This document shows, piece by piece, positions 25,924 to 32,945 of a DNA stretch of 64,000 nt. The DNA is from an uncultured Capnocytophaga sp. (GTDB lineage Bacteria > Bacteroidota > Bacteroidia > Flavobacteriales > Flavobacteriaceae), in assembly GCF_937936315.1 (NCBI RefSeq), contig NZ_CALGWU010000024.1, positions 62,001-126,000 of the forward strand, written 5' to 3'. A program made the position numbers and the translations under genes. Numbering within the stretch: the stretch's first letter is position 1; every line of letters begins with the position of its first letter. The notes under the pieces were generated by a model. It was given only the letters and a program-made list of their open reading frames with translations. It was not told where the DNA came from and searched no databases.

Positions 25924-26332
25924 AATCTATAGTCATTAAAGTGTCTTTTAAATAAACAGTAAGCATTATAGAATCATTTTCTTTTACTTTTATGTTTTTG
26001 ATATAGACACTTTTGCCTGCTCTTACCCCCGTTACCCACATATCGTATTTTCTATTAGGAGAAAGACGCAAATAATTTTCCTTAGGCCTAAATATAGAAA
26101 CGCCATTAACCCATAGATACCAACGATCACTTGGGATAGGATCACCATATTCAATTACATTAATTTTTAAAATTTCTGCATATCCTTTTTTTAGTTTGTG
26201 ATAACTAAGGGTATAATCTTCTCCTTCTACCCCTATTTTCTCTTCATTAGGGTTTATTTGCCTTTTAAGGGAGTTACATCCCATTGATAGCAGACTTACT
26301 ACTACAATTGTTAGGGTTATTACTTTTTTCAT
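25922..26332 (-). CDS. Small lipoprotein, tandem family copy 1
   Basis: 136 residues. The lipobox SLLSMGC puts the lipid cysteine at about residue 19. The mature protein shares KIGVEGEDYTLSYHKLK and SDRWYLWVNGV with the next gene almost word for word, and ends in an all-beta PEGA-like pattern (VYIKNIKVKENDSIMLTVYL). A PEGA-type surface domain is a guess. It is one of four tandem paralogues. Confidence 0.75.
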   Translation of the reverse strand: MKKVITLTIVVVSLLSMGCNSLKRQINPNEEKIGVEGEDYTLSYHKLKKGYAEILKINVIEYGDPIPSDRWYLWVNGVSIFRPKENYLRLSPNRKYDMWVTGVRAGKSVYIKNIKVKENDSIMLTVYLKDTLMTID

Positions 26333-26344
26333 ATATTATTTTAA

Positions 26345-26363
26345 GGCAAAGCTACTCTTTGCC
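26345..26363 (+). repeat. Duplicated terminator fragment between lipoprotein genes
   Basis: GGCAAAG (26345-26351) pairs with CTTTGCC (26357-26363) and is followed by a T run. It equals the inner half of the terminator at 25886 and marks the edge of a duplication unit of about 451 bases. Confidence 0.65.
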
Positions 26364-26372
26364 CCTATTTTT

Positions 26373-26783
26373 TTAATCTATAGTCATTAAAGTGTCTTTT
26401 AAATAAATAGTAAGCATTATAGAATCATTTTCTTTTACTTTAATTTTTTTGATATAGACACTTTTGCCTGCCATTACTCCCGTTACCCACATATCGTATT
26501 TTCTATTAGGAGAAAGACGCAAATAATTTTGCTTAGGTCTGAATATAGGAACGCCATTAACCCATAGATACCAACGATCACTTGGGATAGGATCACCATA
26601 TTCAATCACATTGATATTTAAAAATCCAGTACCTCTATCTTTTAGTTTGTGATAACTAAGGGTATAATCCTCTCCTTCTACCCCTATTTTCCGTTCGTTA
26701 GGGTTTATTTGTCTTTTAAGGGAGTTACATCCCATTGATAGCAGACTTACTACTACAATTGCTAGGGTTATTATATCTTTCAT
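26373..26783 (-). CDS. Small lipoprotein, tandem family copy 2
   Basis: 136 residues, the same length as copy 1 and differing from it at few positions, mainly in the KDRGTGFLNIN stretch (about residues 47-57). Lipobox SLLSMGC is the same. The start codons of copies 1 and 2 are 451 bases apart, so the whole gene with its spacer was duplicated recently. Function unknown. Confidence 0.75.
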   Translation of the reverse strand: MKDIITLAIVVVSLLSMGCNSLKRQINPNERKIGVEGEDYTLSYHKLKDRGTGFLNINVIEYGDPIPSDRWYLWVNGVPIFRPKQNYLRLSPNRKYDMWVTGVMAGKSVYIKKIKVKENDSIMLTIYLKDTLMTID

Positions 26784-26795
26784 ATATTATTTTAA

Positions 26796-26813
26796 GGCAA
26801 AACTACACTTTGC
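26796..26813 (+). repeat. Second duplicated terminator fragment
   Basis: GGCAAAACTACACTTTGCC-like sequence, the counterpart of 26345-26363, followed by CCCTACTTTTTT. It lies between lipoprotein copies 2 and 3. Confidence 0.55.
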
Positions 26814-26831
26814 CCCTACTTTTTTAATCTA

Positions 26832-27263
26832 TTATTTAAAGCGTATTTTTTTACGAGCTAATATCCCCTCATCTACTATTTCTGCTTTTATAACAAGAGA
26901 ATCGCCTGACTGCGGTTTAATATTTAATATTTTCATAGTTTGAGAGGTGTGAGAACCTATATTAAAATTATATTTTCTATCACTGAAAACTCTAAATGTA
27001 ACAATAGGTTTATCAAAAAAGAACATTCCATTATACTCTATATAGAACGGTACATCAGGAGTTTTTCCTGCATCATCAACAATTTGAAATGTAATTTGCC
27101 CTGAGGTACATTTACTCCTATATTTTTCAATGGTATAATCCTCTCCTAAAATGGCTTTTTTAGGCTTTTTATCAATTACCTTATGGGAGCCAGAATGATA
27201 GCAACTTATAAGCATAAGTATGGCAAAAAAGGAAAGTATTTTTTTTATTGGTAAGATTTTCAT
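26832..27263 (-). CDS. Small lipoprotein, tandem family copy 3 (diverged)
   Basis: 143 residues from MKILPIKK; a start eight codons further upstream is possible but would weaken the signal peptide. The lipobox is LMLISC. It shares the KKAILGEDYTIEKY core and the final VIKAEI strand with its neighbours but is otherwise diverged, with a YIEYNGMFFFDKP segment. Function unknown. Confidence 0.7.
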   Translation of the reverse strand: MKILPIKKILSFFAILMLISCYHSGSHKVIDKKPKKAILGEDYTIEKYRSKCTSGQITFQIVDDAGKTPDVPFYIEYNGMFFFDKPIVTFRVFSDRKYNFNIGSHTSQTMKILNIKPQSGDSLVIKAEIVDEGILARKKIRFK

Positions 27264-27310
27264 ATCACATTTTTTAATACTCCCCACTTAGAAATGGGGA
27301 GTATGATTAT

Positions 27311-27736
27311 TCAATACAAAATAACATTTTCTTCCTCAAATAAACGTGCTTTTATAACAAGAGAATCTCTTTGTCGAGGTTTTATGTTATTAATATGAAT
27401 CATTTTATAACCAAGGGTGGTGATTTTTGCATTATATTTACTACCACTTTCTACATTCAAAGTAATTGTGTTCTTATCATTTGGAAATCTAAAATAAATA
27501 TTATTTACTGAAAAGAAAAAATATTTAGCAGGGAGTTCAAACCCTCTTGTTGTTACATCAAAAGTAAGACGGGCTCCTCCTATTTCTCTCTTTTTCATTT
27601 TATACTTTTCAATGGTATAATCTTTCCCTAACACTGCTATCTTTTCTGTGTTAGGGTCTATTTTTGAAGTGCTACAACTCATTAAGAGGAGTGTCAATAA
27701 AATAACTATTTTATGGTCTATTTTTAGTGAGTTCAT
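27311..27736 (-). CDS. Small lipoprotein, tandem family copy 4 (diverged)
   Basis: 141 residues from MNSLKIDHK, chosen because it places the hydrophobic segment and LLLMSC lipobox at a normal distance; a longer frame upstream runs into the broken gene next door. It shares EKIAVLGKDYTIEKYKMK with copy 3. The start overlaps the end of the HExxH lipoprotein pseudogene by 26 bases. Confidence 0.7.
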   Translation of the reverse strand: MNSLKIDHKIVILLTLLLMSCSTSKIDPNTEKIAVLGKDYTIEKYKMKKREIGGARLTFDVTTRGFELPAKYFFFSVNNIYFRFPNDKNTITLNVESGSKYNAKITTLGYKMIHINNIKPRQRDSLVIKARLFEEENVILY

Positions 27737-28285
27737 CGTATAAAATTCTTTTAATTTTCTCTTTTTCTGCTTCTGGAAGTGCTTTATATTCATCAGTTTT
27801 TTCTAAACCTCCCCACGACATCAACCTATAATACTCCAATGTATGTTGTCCACGGTCATATCGAGCTAAGGATTCAGCCATTGCCTCCACAAATTCAGTG
27901 ATTAACTTATGCTGTGTGATATTAGCATCTTTGTTTTGCCCTACTTGAGTATTTTGATATAAAAGTATTAGCCTTTTCAGCTATATCATTATATTGCCGT
28001 TCAATTCTCATTCTATCTAATTGCATCAACATATAAGCGTGTAAAGTTTCGTGAATAATGGTCTTAGCAATAGCAAGATTAGAACCTTATTTTAGTAGTC
28101 TTTTGTCTAAGGTAATATTGTAATGGGTAAGCCCTGGTATTTTAGTAGCATTACCATTTGGCTTGAGCATTAATGAGCAATTATGGCTCCTGCAAGGTGA
28201 TGCCCTCCTCTTGAAGCGATGCATCTTCTTTTTGGCAGCCAGTCAGTAAGAAAACACTACTAATAAGAAATATTACACCTTTCAT
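27711..28285 (-). pseudogene. Broken lipoprotein gene with an HExxH metallopeptidase-like domain
   Basis: Reading leftward from ATG at 28285: MKGVIFLISSVFLLTGCQKE has a clear lipobox but stops after 34 codons. A second frame gives LKPNGNATKIPGLTHYNITL, a TAA, then AKTIIHETLHAYMLMQL with the zinc-binding HExxH motif. A third frame gives ITEFVEAMAESLARYDRG and ends ILYDELTKNRP before TAA at 27711. At least two frameshifts and an internal stop are needed to join them. The parent was probably a surface or periplasmic metallopeptidase-like lipoprotein. Confidence 0.75.
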
Positions 28286-28501
28286 TTTATTACGGTTTTA
28301 AGTGATTTATCGCACAAAGAAAAGAAAACTATTCAAAACAAGCAAATTAGAAATGTTAAATATTTCTTAAAAAATATAATAATCTTCGCTTTTACTCGTT
28401 TTTAGAGATACTCATAAGAGCAAAGTATGCTCATAAAAAAATTACCACTGCGCTTGCTTCTATAATAATTCACCATTGACAACTAACATATAATATAAAC
28501 A
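28286..28501. other. AT-rich intergenic gap
   Basis: No gene or clear hairpin is seen. It separates the broken lipoprotein gene from the P-loop gene and presumably holds the promoter of the former. Confidence 0.5.
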
Positions 28502-29014
28502 TCATAACTCAATATTTACCTTATATGTATCATTAATGAGTATAAAATTAGTATTGTGTTTCTTTGCAAGGGCTAAAAACTTTGCATTATCATCTAAAAC
28601 ACTTTCCTTTGTACACCAATCATCATCTAAACGGTTTTCTATAGCATTTGCATATTTCTTTATATCATCAAAGTGGGTTTTAATATAGTTTTCACTCATT
28701 ACAAGACAATAACATTTAATATCCTTGAGATATTTTTTTGTAAAATCTTTTTCCCTGTCAAAAGGAATGTATACCCCTTCAATAATAAGATTTTGTTTGT
28801 TTTCTATGGCTGTCTTGATCATTTCACGAATAATAGGCCACATATAATCTGTAAGTTCTTTATCATTTTCTAAGGTAAGTTTAGTATAACCGCTGCGAAT
28901 TAATCCCATTTTTAAGTGATCTATTGATAGATATGGGTATTTATATTTTTCTAATAGCTTTTGAGCTAAAAAAGTCTTACCTGTGTGTGAAGCTCCAGTA
29001 ATTATAACAATCAT
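28502..29014 (-). CDS. P-loop NTPase, small kinase-like protein
   Basis: 170 residues. The start MIVIITGASHTGKTFLAQKL holds a Walker A loop (GASHTGKT, residues 7-14). YPYLSIDHLKMGLIRSGYTK and NLIIEGVYIPFD resemble nucleoside or sugar kinases and the AAA_33-type small-molecule kinases. The substrate is unknown. It stands alone and is AT-rich like the rest of the 26-29.6 kb block. Confidence 0.8.
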   Translation of the reverse strand: MIVIITGASHTGKTFLAQKLLEKYKYPYLSIDHLKMGLIRSGYTKLTLENDKELTDYMWPIIREMIKTAIENKQNLIIEGVYIPFDREKDFTKKYLKDIKCYCLVMSENYIKTHFDDIKKYANAIENRLDDDWCTKESVLDDNAKFLALAKKHNTNFILINDTYKVNIEL

Positions 29015-29141
29015 TTTTAATAGTCAAAAAGAAATAGTTTGTGAATTTATCAAACAGAAATTGAGATCTCATAATATTAAATATTTCATAGAAATTATCA
29101 TTATGATGTTTTTATTTCTCCTAGCAAGTAATCAATGTTTT

Positions 29142-29585
29142 TTATTCCTCATTGTCCTTGTTGCCATTATAGGAAGTTAGCCAAATATTCGGGTCTGTAT
29201 GAAAATTTTGGTTTTTATCGACTTCAACATAATTAACCTCTCCCGTATTTGCATTGACCCAAATACCCGTACAATTAAAAATACCGATTTTATGAATATA
29301 TGTTACCGTTGAAAATATATAACAATCATCATAAACATAGTATAATGGGTATCCTTCTTTCGATTTAAGTTTTATCTTATCTTGATTTTTGACAGCATAA
29401 CCTAAATGTATTTGGTAAGCCTCTTCTAACTTTATATTTTTCGTAGCTTCCCACGCTTGAAATTCTTGCGAATACTGATTATAAGGTATCGCTTTATTTT
29501 TATCTATTTGCGTTGTAAGGCTCTTGTAGTTTTTGCAACCCAACAAAAGCAATGCTAATACTAAATATTTGATATGATTCTTCAT
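29142..29585 (-). CDS. Lipoprotein of unknown function
   Basis: 147 residues with lipobox LALLLLGC (cysteine near residue 17). The C-terminal half (YPLYYVYDDCYIFSTVTY and WVNANTGEVNYVEVDKN) looks like a small beta domain. No family was recognised. The gene is flanked by a GCTGGC-type palindrome upstream. Confidence 0.7.
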   Translation of the reverse strand: MKNHIKYLVLALLLLGCKNYKSLTTQIDKNKAIPYNQYSQEFQAWEATKNIKLEEAYQIHLGYAVKNQDKIKLKSKEGYPLYYVYDDCYIFSTVTYIHKIGIFNCTGIWVNANTGEVNYVEVDKNQNFHTDPNIWLTSYNGNKDNEE

Positions 29586-29632
29586 TATGATGTTGTTTAT
29601 AGGGTTCTTCGTTAGTGTTTTATTCTCCCCCT

Positions 29633-29657
29633 GCTGGCGCGAGCGTGTCGCTCGTGC
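29633..29657 (+). repeat. GCTGGCGCGAGC-family palindromic repeat, copy 3
   Basis: GGCGCGAGCG and CGCTCGTGC pair around TGT. It lies in the 650-base gap before accD. Between it and 29958 nothing else was recognised. Confidence 0.6.
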
Positions 29658-29958
29658 TTTATCAATAAGGATTTAAAACATTACCCCTTACTTGCTTAAC
29701 CAATGTTTAAACTCACTTGTTAATTTTTTCTCTTTGAGTTTGGAAAGTGGCATCTTCCTTCCTGATAACGTGTTTCTTGTATTCCAACAACTTTTCACGG
29801 CAAAAGAAAGAAAATAAAATGAATTTCACAAACTTCCGCTAAGTTTTCTACTAATTTTGCTAATTTGCCATTTTTCTCACAAGGCAACTGCTAATAGAAG
29901 GACCGCCCTAAAGCCTTCTTAATATTATCCGTACAGAAGGTTAAAAATGTTAATTCTC

Positions 29959-29989
29959 TTGACAAACAAACTGCAAAGCACTACCTTTG
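29959..29989 (+). promoter_or_regulatory. Strong Bacteroidota promoter with no immediate coding region
   Basis: TTG at 29959-29961, 20 bases, then TACCTTTG at 29982-29989. The accD promoter is separate and about 225 bases downstream, so this one probably drives the small RNA candidate. Confidence 0.7.
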
Positions 29990-29995
29990 TAGCGG

Positions 29996-30172
29996 AGAAT
30001 TGATAAAAGCATTGCCTATGAAACATCTTGCAATGTAGGCATATAGGTCAATAGAGTGATAACCTATGGCTTCCTACAACAACATTACTAAAAGTATCAC
30101 TCTCAAACTTAATTACAACCACTTCGTCAAAGTCCTCAACACCTGCAGTGCCACGTCTTTGACGAAGTTTTC
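29996..30172 (+). ncRNA. Candidate structured small RNA (or leader) upstream of accD
   Basis: About 175 bases between a near-consensus promoter and a terminator-like hairpin, with no convincing reading frame. Internal pairings: CATTGC with GCAATG (near 30010 and 30030), and AGAGTGATA (30053-30061) with TATCACTCT (30095-30103), a perfect nine-base stem. The 3' hairpin pairs ACTTCGTCAAAG with CTTTGACGAAGT over twelve bases. It does not show the closed long-hairpin form of 6S RNA. The boundaries are inferred. Confidence 0.5.
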
Positions 30173-30173
30173 T
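30121..30173 (+). terminator. Terminator-like hairpin, variant of the ACTTTGCCAAAGT repeat family
   Basis: Perfect twelve-base stem, 30121-30132 with 30157-30168, followed by TTTTC. It ends the candidate small RNA and precedes the accD promoter. Confidence 0.7.
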
Positions 30174-30185
30174 ATTTCCTAAAAA

Positions 30186-30215
30186 TTGCTATTTAAAAAA
30201 AACTTTGTACTTTTG
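30186..30215 (+). promoter_or_regulatory. Bacteroidota promoter of accD
   Basis: TTG at 30186-30188, 19 bases, then TACTTTTG at 30208-30215, 24 bases before the accD ATG. Confidence 0.75.
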
Positions 30216-30238
30216 CGCTTTACTAAAACTGATTGATT

Positions 30239-31093
30239 ATGTCTTGGTTTAAAAGAACAGCAAAAGGAATACAAACCTCTACTGAGGAAAAGAAAGATAT
30301 CCCTAAAGGATTATGGTATAAATCACCTAGTGGTAACATCGTGGAACAAGATGAGTTGGCCACCAACTTTTATGTAAGTCCTGATGATGGTTATCACGTG
30401 CGCATAGGCAGCAAAGAGTACTTCCAAATATTGTTTGATAACAACGAATTTCAGGAACTCGATGCCAAAATGACCTCTAAAGACCCGCTGAATTTTACGG
30501 ATACCAAAGCCTACACCCAGCGTTTGGAAGAAGCTACCCAAAAAACAGATCTCAAAGATGCCGTTCGCACTGCCGTAGGTAACTCTAAAGGCAAACCTAT
30601 AGTTATAGGTTGTATGGACTTCGCTTTTATCGGGGGCTCTATGGGAAGTGTGGTAGGTGAGAAAATTTGCCGTGCTATCGACTATGCTATCAAACACAAA
30701 TTGCCTTTCTTGATGATTTCTAAATCGGGAGGCGCCCGAATGATGGAAGCTGCCCTTTCACTAATGCAAATGGCTAAAACCTCTATCAAACTCGCACAGC
30801 TCGACGAAGCCAAACTTCCTTATATTTCTCTCTGTACCGACCCTACAACCGGAGGGATAAGCGCTTCATTTGCAATGCTTGGCGACATCAATATTGCCGA
30901 ACCAGGTGCCCTCATAGGCTTTGCAGGTCCGCGCGTAGTGAAAGACACCACGGGGCAAGACCTTCCAGAAGACTTCCAAACCGCTGAGTTCTTACTCGAA
31001 CACGGCTTCTTAGACTTCATCGTAAACCGCAAAGAACTCAAAGACAAGGTAAATCTCTACATCGACTTGGTAATGAACCGCCCAGTGAGATAA
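30239..31093 (+). CDS. accD: Acetyl-CoA carboxylase carboxyltransferase subunit beta, zinc-ribbon cysteines lost
   Basis: 284 residues from ATG at 30239 (MSWFKRTAKG); a TTG two codons upstream is unlikely. The carboxyltransferase core is clear (PIVIGCMDFAFIGGSMGSVV, FLMISKSGGARMMEA, TDPTTGGISASFAMLGDI, GFAGPRVVKDTTGQDLPE). AccD pairs with AccA to move CO2 from biotin to acetyl-CoA, the first step of fatty acid synthesis. The N-terminal zinc ribbon is degenerate: the four cysteine positions read S29-P-S-G32 and S47-P-D-D50, so zinc cannot be bound there. The surrounding fold residues (KGLWYK, GYHVRIGSKEYF) are kept. Confidence 0.96.
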   Translation: MSWFKRTAKGIQTSTEEKKDIPKGLWYKSPSGNIVEQDELATNFYVSPDDGYHVRIGSKEYFQILFDNNEFQELDAKMTSKDPLNFTDTKAYTQRLEEATQKTDLKDAVRTAVGNSKGKPIVIGCMDFAFIGGSMGSVVGEKICRAIDYAIKHKLPFLMISKSGGARMMEAALSLMQMAKTSIKLAQLDEAKLPYISLCTDPTTGGISASFAMLGDINIAEPGALIGFAGPRVVKDTTGQDLPEDFQTAEFLLEHGFLDFIVNRKELKDKVNLYIDLVMNRPVR

Positions 31094-31122
31094 AGGGTAA
31101 CCCCAAAAAGACCAATAGTAAT

Positions 31123-31362
31123 ATGAACACACTTGTCTTAAACAAAAATATTAATTTTGAAGAGTATCAACAAATAGTTGATTACTTTGCTACCATAGGG
31201 ATTGAGGTAACCAATCCTTATAAATATCCCTCTCTAATTACTAATGAAGATAGAGAAGCAATTGCTTTAGCTCGCGAAGATGTTAAAAATGGCAATTGGA
31301 TTGATGGAGAAGAATTGTTTGAGACTATTAGAAAAAAATATGTGAGTAAAATGGTCGGGTAA
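31123..31362 (+). CDS. Antitoxin-like small protein whose toxin is truncated
   Basis: 79 residues. The C-terminal half (REAIALAREDVKNGNWIDGEELFETIRKKYV) is the helical, acidic tail seen in antitoxins paired with RelE/ParE toxins. Directly after it lies a short remnant of such a toxin in another frame. It is 30 bases after accD and may be co-transcribed with it. Confidence 0.65.
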   Translation: MNTLVLNKNINFEEYQQIVDYFATIGIEVTNPYKYPSLITNEDREAIALAREDVKNGNWIDGEELFETIRKKYVSKMVG

Positions 31363-31429
31363 GGCAAGAACAGAATTAGAAAACACTTTAGACTTTTGGA
31401 GTGAAAAGAATAAATGTTACTCAAACTGA
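31352..31429 (+). pseudogene. Remnant of a RelE/ParE-type toxin
   Basis: The frame opening at 31352 reads WSGKARTELENTLDFWSEKN and stops after 25 codons. This is the typical N-terminal helix pair of ParE/RelE-family toxins. It overlaps the antitoxin 3' end, as a cognate toxin would, but has no start codon and lacks the remaining two thirds. Confidence 0.6.
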
Positions 31430-31494
31430 CAAAATAACTGTAAACCAATTTTAGGACGTGACACTTGTTACCTCTTACCTCTTACCTAATAAAA

Positions 31495-32526
31495 ATGACA
31501 ACATTCAAAGCACCCAGTAATATCGCCCTGGTAAAATATTGGGGCAAAAAGGGAGAACAACTCCCTGCAAACCCCTCTATTAGTTTCACACTTACGCATT
31601 GTTATACCGAGACTTCTATCGATTACGAACGTAGAAGTGAATCTTCTATAGCTTCTGGCGATTCTTTTTCTTTTAACTTTAGCTTTGAAGGACAACCTAA
31701 ACCGTCATTTCACCCTAAAATCAGCACTTTTTTTGAGCGTATCCTCCCTTACCTTCCTTTTTTAAAGGATTATCACTTCAATATTGCCTCTCATAATTCA
31801 TTCCCACATAGCAGTGGCATTGCCTCCTCGGCGAGTGCTATGGCAGCGCTTTCGGTATGCTTGATGAAAATAGCTAAAGAATTAGGCGAAACTTATACTG
31901 AAGAAGCCTTTTGGCAAAAAGCGTCTTTCTTAGCGCGCTTAGGTTCGGGTAGTGCTTGCCGTAGTGTAAAAGGCAGTATTGTAGTATGGGGTGAACACCC
32001 TGCTATTGCAGGCAGTTCGGACGAATATGGCATTACCTACCCCCTACCCGTTCACGAAGTTTTTCAAAATTACCAAGATACTATCTTGCTCATCGACCGC
32101 GGTCAGAAGCAAGTGAGCAGCACTGTTGGGCATAACCTTATGCACGGTCACCCTTTTGCCGAGGCGCGTTTTACACAAGCTAATAAGAATATCAACCAAC
32201 TCGTTAGCTGCTTTGCCTCTGGTGATATTGAGCATTTTATGGAGATTGTAGAAAGTGAAGCCCTCACCCTTCACGCGATGATGCAAACCAGCATTCCATA
32301 CTTTATCTTGATGCGTCCTAACACCTTAGAAGTCATTCAGCGTGTGTGGCAATACCGCAAAGACACCAAAGTACCGCTCTGCTTCACCCTTGATGCAGGT
32401 GCTAATGTGCACTTGTTATACCCTAAAACTTCTATTGCAGAAGTGCAAAAGTTTATTGCAGAAGAATTAGCGCAATTCTGTGAAGGACAGCACTACATTC
32501 ACGACGAAGTAGGTCAGCTTATTTGA
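31495..32526 (+). CDS. mvaD: Diphosphomevalonate decarboxylase
   Basis: 343 residues from ATG at 31495 (MTTFKAPSNIALVKYWGKK); an upstream in-frame start falls in a CTCTTACCT repeat and is less likely. GHMP-kinase signatures are SHNSFPHSSGIASSASAMAA (ATP loop) and ARLGSGSACRSVKGSIVVWG. The enzyme makes isopentenyl diphosphate at the end of the mevalonate pathway, which flavobacteria use instead of the MEP route. It overlaps the convergent DUF488 gene by 13 bases. Confidence 0.95.
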   Translation: MTTFKAPSNIALVKYWGKKGEQLPANPSISFTLTHCYTETSIDYERRSESSIASGDSFSFNFSFEGQPKPSFHPKISTFFERILPYLPFLKDYHFNIASHNSFPHSSGIASSASAMAALSVCLMKIAKELGETYTEEAFWQKASFLARLGSGSACRSVKGSIVVWGEHPAIAGSSDEYGITYPLPVHEVFQNYQDTILLIDRGQKQVSSTVGHNLMHGHPFAEARFTQANKNINQLVSCFASGDIEHFMEIVESEALTLHAMMQTSIPYFILMRPNTLEVIQRVWQYRKDTKVPLCFTLDAGANVHLLYPKTSIAEVQKFIAEELAQFCEGQHYIHDEVGQLI

Positions 32527-32852
32527 GATAGCAGTATAGGTAAGGCACTTTTGTCAATCTCTTTGCTGGCAGTGAGCAAGGTTACCACTTTGTGTGTTTT
32601 CAGCGTTTCGCAAAAAGCCAGAAAATCCACATTGTGTTTTAGTTCTTCAGTATAATCTTTTTTAAAAGCGTCAAAATCACCATCTTGGTGATAGCGTTTG
32701 CGCAATTCGGTGCTTGGGGCGATTTCCTTTGCCCAAAGGTCTAAAGCAAGTGCTTCTTTTTTAATGCCGCGAGGCCAAAGGCGGTCGGCAAGTACTCTAA
32801 AACCATCGTTAGGGTCGTTTTCTTCATATACGCGTTTGAGATGTATTTCCAT
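32514..32852 (-). CDS. DUF488 family protein
   Basis: 112 residues with the family's start (MEIHLKRVYEENDPNDGFRV), LADRLWPRGIKKEALALDLW, and the arginine/histidine segment LRKRYHQDGDFDAF. Function is unknown, though the family is widespread. A minus-strand TACCTTTG at 32893-32886 lies 33 bases ahead of the start. Confidence 0.92.
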   Translation of the reverse strand: MEIHLKRVYEENDPNDGFRVLADRLWPRGIKKEALALDLWAKEIAPSTELRKRYHQDGDFDAFKKDYTEELKHNVDFLAFCETLKTHKVVTLLTASKEIDKSALPILLSQIS

Positions 32853-32885
32853 TGTTTATCTGTATTAGTTTGTACAAAGTTCGTA

Positions 32886-32893
32886 CAAAGGTA
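32886..32893 (-). promoter_or_regulatory. Bacteroidota -7 box (TACCTTTG) for the DUF488 gene
   Basis: CAAAGGTA on the plus strand, that is TACCTTTG on the minus strand, 33 bases ahead of the start codon at 32852. Confidence 0.6.
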
Positions 32894-32914
32894 GTGAAAA
32901 AAGTAAATATTTCG

Positions 32915-32922
32915 TACTTTTG
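32915..32922 (+). promoter_or_regulatory. Bacteroidota -7 box (TACTTTTG) for the ClC channel gene
   Basis: TACTTTTG lies 23 bases before the ATG, back to back with the DUF488 promoter. Confidence 0.6.
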
Positions 32923-32945
32923 CCGCTGATTTTTCAATATAAACA

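Noticed and set aside
29996..30172. 6S RNA as the identity of the small RNA candidate
   Set aside because: The 5' and 3' ends do not pair into the long closed hairpin with central bubble that defines 6S RNA.
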